Of a DNA stretch of 64,000 nt, positions 59,315 to 64,000 are shown one piece after another (positions within the stretch are counted from its first letter, which is position 1; every line of letters starts with the position of its first letter). Source of the stretch: Pseudomonas chlororaphis (lineage in GTDB: Bacteria; Pseudomonadota; Gammaproteobacteria; Pseudomonadales; Pseudomonadaceae); the NCBI GenBank assembly GCA_001023535.1, contig CP011020.1:1581001-1645000 (forward strand). The letters run 5' to 3'. The notes below the pieces were generated by a model. That model was not told where the DNA came from and ran no database searches. It saw only the letters and a list, made by a program, of their open reading frames with translations. The translations under genes were made by a program, and so were the position numbers.

Positions 59315-60838
59315 TCAGCGCGGCGCACGAGGCGGATAGATCCGCGTCGGCAACCAGAAAATAAGCAGGATCAAGGCGAGCGCGACGCCCGCCATGGACA
59401 GGTAAAGATCGGAAGAGGTCAGCACCACCGCCTGCTGGTGCAGGCGATGGGCAAGCCCGGCGCTGTCGTTGTCCACCAGCGGGGCGTTGCCGAGGCTGTC
59501 CACCAGCATCGTCGAATGAAAATGCAGGCGTGCGGTGGTCAACGCGTCCAACACGCCCGTGGCGATCACCGCCGCCAGGCCCTTGACCGTGTTGAACCAC
59601 GCCGAAGCGAACGGGCCTTCGAGGGGAGAAATACTCCCGGTGGACAGCATCAGCAGCGGCAGCACCGCCATGGGCTGGCCGAAGATCTGCAACAGTTGCA
59701 AGACGTAGAAATCGTCACGGATCCAGGCCGACGTCAACTGCGCCCCCCCCAGGCAGGACAGTGCCAACAGGCCCAGGCCCAGCCCCAACACCCAGCGGCA
59801 ATCGACCCAGCGAAGATTGCACAGCGCCGCCACCAACGGCAGTGCGAGCAACTGCGGCAGCGCCATCAACAACATCACCGGAGCGGTCTGGACCGGACGA
59901 TAGCCCTGGACCTGGGCCAGGTAGCTGGACGGAATGATGATCACCGCCAGCAGCACCACCAACACACCCGCCAGGGTCATCAGGGCGAAGGCCAGGTTGC
60001 GGATGCCGAGCATCTGCAACTTGAAGAACGGCACCGGCTGCGACCACTCGTTGACCAGGAACAGCACCAGCAACACCAGCCCGCCACCGAGCAAAGTGCA
60101 GATCAGGCTCGACTCGAACCAGTCGAGCCGGTTGCCCTGCAGGATGCCGATCACCAGCATGCAGATCGCCGGAAAACCCAGTAGCAGGCCTCGCCAGTTG
60201 AACTGCTTGAGGCGTTCCAGGCGCGGCGGGTCCTGGGGCAAACCATAGGCCACCGCGGCCATGGCAATCAGGCAAGGCACGATGATCTGCCAGAAGGTCC
60301 ATTGCCAGCCAAGGTACTCGGTCCACAGGCCGGCCAGGGGCGTGCCCAGGCCAGGGCCGAACGTGGCGGTCAGGGCGTAGCCGGCCAGGCCGTAGAGCTT
60401 CACGCCCGGCGGCAGAAAGCGCAGGGCGACGGTCATCAGCATGGGTGGCAATGCACCGCCGGCCAGCCCTTGCAGGGTGCGCATCACCAGCAGGCTTTCG
60501 TAGTCCGGCGCAAACGGGCACAGCGCACCCAGCAGGGTGAACAGGCTGATGGCCCACAGCGTGAAACGGCGCAGCGAGAAGGTCACCGAGCACCAGGGCG
60601 CGAAGGCCATGGCGGCCACTGACGTCGCGGCGTAGCACGCCACCACCCAGGTGCCTTCGTCATACCCGATGGCCATGGCTCCGCGGATATCGGCCAGGGC
60701 CACCTTGGTGACCATCTCGTTCAGCCCCGACACCAGCACCGCCAGCAACACGCCCACCAGGCCGATGACGATCCTCGGGCCGAACGCCGGCGGCGCGGCC
60801 GCTGCCGTCGGTAGCGCCGTGGTTGTGAGGGATGTCAT
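59315..60838 (-). CDS. DHA2-family MFS drug exporter (EmrB-like)
   Basis: The 507-residue MFS protein has about 14 predicted membrane helices. Characteristic parts are GYDEGTWVVACYAATSVAA in helix 2 and the LVMRTLQGLAGGALPPMLM motif C-like helix. A 14-helix exporter with an EmrA adaptor and OM lipoprotein is the DHA2 tripartite type that expels hydrophobic drugs or acids. The substrate cannot be read from sequence. It is probably controlled by the LysR gene just upstream. Confidence 0.88.
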   Translation of the reverse strand: MTSLTTTALPTAAAAPPAFGPRIVIGLVGVLLAVLVSGLNEMVTKVALADIRGAMAIGYDEGTWVVACYAATSVAAMAFAPWCSVTFSLRRFTLWAISLFTLLGALCPFAPDYESLLVMRTLQGLAGGALPPMLMTVALRFLPPGVKLYGLAGYALTATFGPGLGTPLAGLWTEYLGWQWTFWQIIVPCLIAMAAVAYGLPQDPPRLERLKQFNWRGLLLGFPAICMLVIGILQGNRLDWFESSLICTLLGGGLVLLVLFLVNEWSQPVPFFKLQMLGIRNLAFALMTLAGVLVVLLAVIIIPSSYLAQVQGYRPVQTAPVMLLMALPQLLALPLVAALCNLRWVDCRWVLGLGLGLLALSCLGGAQLTSAWIRDDFYVLQLLQIFGQPMAVLPLLMLSTGSISPLEGPFASAWFNTVKGLAAVIATGVLDALTTARLHFHSTMLVDSLGNAPLVDNDSAGLAHRLHQQAVVLTSSDLYLSMAGVALALILLIFWLPTRIYPPRAPR

Positions 60839-60905
60839 TGGGGGTTAACACTCCAGTGAGAAATACCGGAGCAGTTTAAAAAGCCGCAGTGCTGACAAAA
60901 AGTGA

Positions 60906-60924
60906 CTTATTGGCAGTTTATAAG
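60906..60924. promoter_or_regulatory. Possible LysR-type operator before the MFS gene
   Basis: CTTAT (60906-60910) and ATAAG (60920-60924) form an interrupted dyad between the LysR gene and the MFS operon, of the kind bound by LysR-type regulators. Tentative. Confidence 0.4.
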
Positions 60925-60977
60925 TGCGTTTAACGCAGCAATTGAAACCCTCTGCCACCAAAGTCAAAGCCTGGCGA

Positions 60978-61898
60978 TCAACCCGTCTGCGCTTCCAGCC
61001 AGGTCTCGTCGCAACAGGCCTTGAGGGTTTCGCGCAGCCAGCGGTGGGCCGGGTCGTTATCGTAGCGCGGGTGCCAGGCCTGGGTCAGCATGAGCGTGGG
61101 CAACGGGACCGGCAGCGTGAAGGAGCGCAGGTGCAGCCCCAGGCGCCTGACGCTCAGCAACGCTTCCTTGGGCACCGGCAGGATCAGGTCCGAATCGGGC
61201 AAGGCGAACATGGCCGCATGAAAGCTCGGCGCGATGACCGCCACCCGCCGCTCCAGCCCCAACGCGTTGAGCGCGGTGTCGATGGGGCCGCGGGCAATGC
61301 CGCGGCGGGAGGTGCTGATGTGGGAAAACCCGGCGAACCGCTCAGCGGTGATCTCGCCATCGAGCAAGGGATGGTCTTCGCGCACCAGGCCCACGAAGTG
61401 GGTGGAAAACAGGTTCTGCACCTTCACTTCCGGCATCACTGGCCGGGTGTTGCTGATGCTCAGGTCGATCCGCCCCTCACGCAGCGCCTCATCATCGCCG
61501 TCGCCTTCCGGGACATAGCGCAGCTCGCAATGCGGGGCCTTGCGTTCGAGGGTGTCGAACAACTTGCCGCCATAGACGCCGACGAAGAAGTCGTTGGCCC
61601 GGACATTGAAACGCCGCCGCAAGGTGCTCAGGTCCACCGCATCGGCCGAACGGAAGACCAGCGCCGCCTGCTCCACCACGTCACGCACCTGCTCGCGCAG
61701 GGCCTGGGCCTTGGGTGTCGGCACCAGCCCACGGCCGGCGCGCACCAGGATCGGGTCACCCACGGCCTCGCGGATTCGCGTCAAGGTACGGCTCATGGCG
61801 GCAGGGCTCAGGTTCATCCGTCGCGCCGCACCGACCACGCTGCCCTCGTCGAGCAGGGCATCGAGGGCGACCAGCAGGTTCATGTCCGGGAGTTGCAT
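60978..61898 (-). CDS. LysR-family transcriptional regulator
   Basis: The 306-residue regulator has a winged HTH at the N-terminus (ALDALLDEGSVVGAARRMNL continuing SPAAMSRTLTRI) and a LysR substrate-binding domain with SISNTRPVMPEVKVQ. ATG 61898 is preferred; a GTG at 61907 would add three residues. It is upstream of, and on the same strand as, the MFS-HlyD-NodT operon, with 139 bases between. It is the obvious candidate to control that pump. Confidence 0.87.
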   Translation of the reverse strand: MQLPDMNLLVALDALLDEGSVVGAARRMNLSPAAMSRTLTRIREAVGDPILVRAGRGLVPTPKAQALREQVRDVVEQAALVFRSADAVDLSTLRRRFNVRANDFFVGVYGGKLFDTLERKAPHCELRYVPEGDGDDEALREGRIDLSISNTRPVMPEVKVQNLFSTHFVGLVREDHPLLDGEITAERFAGFSHISTSRRGIARGPIDTALNALGLERRVAVIAPSFHAAMFALPDSDLILPVPKEALLSVRRLGLHLRSFTLPVPLPTLMLTQAWHPRYDNDPAHRWLRETLKACCDETWLEAQTG

Positions 61899-61948
61899 GC
61901 TGAGCACTCGTGACAGATCAACATTGATCCAGACGCAATGCTAGCAGA

Positions 61949-64000
61949 TCACCCCCCGGCCGCTGGCGACTTGTCCAACAAGGTCAACTCACCGTCGCGG
62001 TACACCACCTCCCGCCCGAGCCACGTGGCATCCACCTGAGGCAGTACCGCCGAAGGCTTGCGCAGTTCGCGCAACAAGGTCGAACCGTGGGACAGGCGAC
62101 CGCCCATGCGCGCGATCACGGCCCGGGCACGCTGATAGTGCGCGTGGCGACCGGGGTCCAGGGTGTCTTCCAGCAGGATGTCCGCGCCCAGGATGCCTTG
62201 TGCCTGGCCCGGGTAGATCAAGAAGCCCGCTGCCTGCTCGGTGCCCTCGCGACCGTCCTGCCAAAAACTGCCGTCACGACTGCGAATGTCCGGGTGCGGC
62301 GCGAACCAATGGGCGCGGTCAGCCAGCGGCATGGCGTGGTGCAGGCGAAAGAACATTCGCATCAGGTTGTCGCGGTACCATTCGCGCACTTGCAGATAGT
62401 AGCCACGCAACCCCGGCAGCCCCGCCGAATGCGCCAGGCGTACGGGCAGGGACCAATGGGGAAAGGCTTGCAAGGGCAGCTCGGTCGGGGCCGGACGCGG
62501 CGTGGCCGGGTCGGTTTCCCAGGGCAACCGATGCGGGGCGGACTCGAGGTTGTCATAGGCGGTGGGTGGCCGGCCGAGCCAGGCGCCACCGCTGCTAGCC
62601 AATGCCGTGGCGATGCACAGGTTGCCCTGCACCACGAACACATAGAAGCGGGTGAACCAATCGGCCAGTGACTGACCTCCGGCGCCCTGCCCGGCCAGTT
62701 GCGCAAGCTCATGATCGAAACGGCGCAAACCGGCTTCGAGCGTCAACAGGTGCCCACGGGCCACGTGCTGCATGCGCAGGAACAACGGCAGTGATCGGAC
62801 CAGGCGCACCGGTCGCCAGGACAACCGCGGGGTCGCCCCGCCGACCTCCCCCGCGTAGCTGCTGGAACGGATGCCCCAGTCGGCGAGCCGGGCGAGAAAC
62901 AAGTCGTTGTTGATGTACGACGCGCCGCCAAACACGGCCGTGAAAGGCTCGTTGTCTTGCAACACCCGTGCATCCCAACGCGCCATGATCGCCGGGATGC
63001 TCGCCGCCGCACGACGCTGGGCATACTCCACCAACACGCTGGGTTGGGGCGGCAGAATTTCGGCGATGTTGGCCGCGGTCAGGTGTCGACGCCAGCCGTA
63101 ATCACTGATCGGGCGGTACTGCAACAGCCAGAGTTGCTGGCCGTCCCAGGCCCATTCGATGTCACCGGGCACGTAGTGGAAAACCCGCAGCACACCTTGC
63201 AGGAAGCGCCACAACAGGTCGGCGTCAAGACCGTGGGTGGGCTCGAACGCACCGCAGTTCCAGGCCGCTCCCAGGCGAGAAATGACTGCGCGCCGGGGGC
63301 TCACCTGACCATCGGCCAACGACTCGAGGTGCCCCTCGACCCACTCCAGCTCGACCGCCAGGTGACGCACGAAAGCGATTCCGGACAGCTGCGGCGTGAT
63401 GAAGCGTTGCACCACCACTTCCTCGACGCCCATCGCCGTCAACTCAGCGATGCGCCCCGGCACCTGGCTCGCCGGCTCGCGCAGGAACGTACTGCTCAGG
63501 CCGGCGTTCGCCGCATCGGCTTGATCCTCGCCATAACTGGACGAGCGGACCGCCCACGTGGCGTGCGCTTGGCTGGCCAGAAACGCCGGCAGGCGCGGGT
63601 CGTGGCACTCATTGAGGGTCAGCGCCGGCGGCACCGCTTGCCCGGCCAACGCAGCCAGGCGCAAACGCCCGCCCTTGGTGTGCGCGACAAACCCACGCGC
63701 GCCCGACTCCAGCCACGCGGCGAACTCGGCCGGCGCGTCGATCCAGGGGTAATGGCCCCAGCCTGGCTTCAGGCTGATGGTCAGGTCGGCGCGGGCGAGA
63801 ATCGCCGACCAGGCCGCCGCCTGCTCGACACCCAGCATGTTGTCCTGGTCGCCCCAGACCAACTCGACCGGGTCGGTGATCCATTCCAGCAGCGGCAACG
63901 CGGTGTCCGCCCGCACCAGGTCCCAGTGCGGCACGAAGGCACGGCAGCGGGCGTAGCCAGCGCCCATGCGTAGGTATTGCGCAGGCGTCCAGGGCCGGTT
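61949..64000 (-). CDS. Alpha/beta-hydrolase end fused to PEP-synthase/rifampin-phosphotransferase-like module (partial)
   Basis: The frame is open to the window edge, so the true start lies beyond 64000; a Met at 63967 is internal. The first 90 visible residues look like the end of an alpha/beta hydrolase (PVELVWGDQDNML; PGWGHYPWIDAP with the catalytic histidine). Next comes a PPDK/PEP-synthase ATP-grasp domain (AVRSSSYGED; GDIEWAWDGQQLWLLQYRPI). A long middle domain follows, and a swivelling phospho-histidine domain ends it (GGRLSHGSTLLRELRKPSAV). The order ATP-grasp, middle, histidine domain resembles rifampin phosphotransferase. What it phosphorylates is unknown. Confidence 0.8.
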   Translation of the reverse strand, partial: NRPWTPAQYLRMGAGYARCRAFVPHWDLVRADTALPLLEWITDPVELVWGDQDNMLGVEQAAAWSAILARADLTISLKPGWGHYPWIDAPAEFAAWLESGARGFVAHTKGGRLRLAALAGQAVPPALTLNECHDPRLPAFLASQAHATWAVRSSSYGEDQADAANAGLSSTFLREPASQVPGRIAELTAMGVEEVVVQRFITPQLSGIAFVRHLAVELEWVEGHLESLADGQVSPRRAVISRLGAAWNCGAFEPTHGLDADLLWRFLQGVLRVFHYVPGDIEWAWDGQQLWLLQYRPISDYGWRRHLTAANIAEILPPQPSVLVEYAQRRAAASIPAIMARWDARVLQDNEPFTAVFGGASYINNDLFLARLADWGIRSSSYAGEVGGATPRLSWRPVRLVRSLPLFLRMQHVARGHLLTLEAGLRRFDHELAQLAGQGAGGQSLADWFTRFYVFVVQGNLCIATALASSGGAWLGRPPTAYDNLESAPHRLPWETDPATPRPAPTELPLQAFPHWSLPVRLAHSAGLPGLRGYYLQVREWYRDNLMRMFFRLHHAMPLADRAHWFAPHPDIRSRDGSFWQDGREGTEQAAGFLIYPGQAQGILGADILLEDTLDPGRHAHYQRARAVIARMGGRLSHGSTLLRELRKPSAVLPQVDATWLGREVVYRDGELTLLDKSPAAGG

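Overview
This 64 kb window reads as ordinary chromosome of a fluorescent-group Pseudomonas. Coding density is high and the DNA is GC-rich. The gene order rpiA, ilvA, HAD phosphatase, rppH, ptsP, TauE-like, lgt, thyA matches the Pseudomonas core genome as I know it. The intergenic spaces are full of palindromic REP/BOX-like elements of the kind common in P. fluorescens relatives. No rRNA, tRNA, CRISPR array, insertion sequence or integrase was seen.

Layout. (1) 1-4292 is a sulfur-scavenging cluster: the end of an SfnB/DszC-type flavin monooxygenase, an LLM monooxygenase, and a MetQ-MetN-MetI type importer. (2) 4414-12003 holds a methyltransferase, a short solute-binding protein, a DUF4399 protein, the divergent pair serA and D-2-hydroxyglutarate dehydrogenase, an FAH-family hydrolase, and two tandem SdiA-regulated family proteins. 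(3) 12178-22852 is the core block rpiA, ilvA, DUF2269, HAD phosphatase, rppH, ptsP, NRDE protein, TauE-like exporter, lgt, thyA. (4) 22996-25748 is the cadR/cadA metal-resistance pair with a clear MerR-type operator. (5) 25937-31145 is a TriABC-like RND pump with two adaptors. (6) 31251-37163 carries a COG4637-like ATPase, an orphan metQ, a sigma-54 activator with an altered GAFTGA loop and no visible HTH, a small hydrolase, DUF2789, and an NfeD/SPFH pair.

The most interesting part is 37336-55672. One leftward operon encodes a sulfotransferase, a 2412-residue DUF4347 protein with 16 Ig-like repeats and no Sec signal, a TolC-type lipoprotein, an Asp/Asn beta-hydroxylase-like protein and a second sulfotransferase. 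A second leftward operon encodes an RND-type adaptor, a GAF-HlyD fusion, an M50 peptidase-HlyD fusion with a PqqD-like N-terminus, and a GNAT acetyltransferase. Between them, on the other strand, lie two duplicated phage-tail-collar proteins and a DUF6916-like small protein. There is no ABC ATPase. I propose a modification-plus-export system for giant and collar-type surface proteins that uses M50/HlyD membrane proteins instead of a classical type I ABC transporter. This is inference from gene context and domains.

The right end (55983-64000) holds a candidate small RNA with promoter and terminator, a decayed NYN-domain gene, an EmrAB/NodT-like tripartite efflux operon (MFS, HlyD, outer-membrane lipoprotein) with a LysR regulator, and a large protein, cut by the window edge, that fuses an alpha/beta-hydrolase end to a PEP-synthase/rifampin-phosphotransferase-like module.
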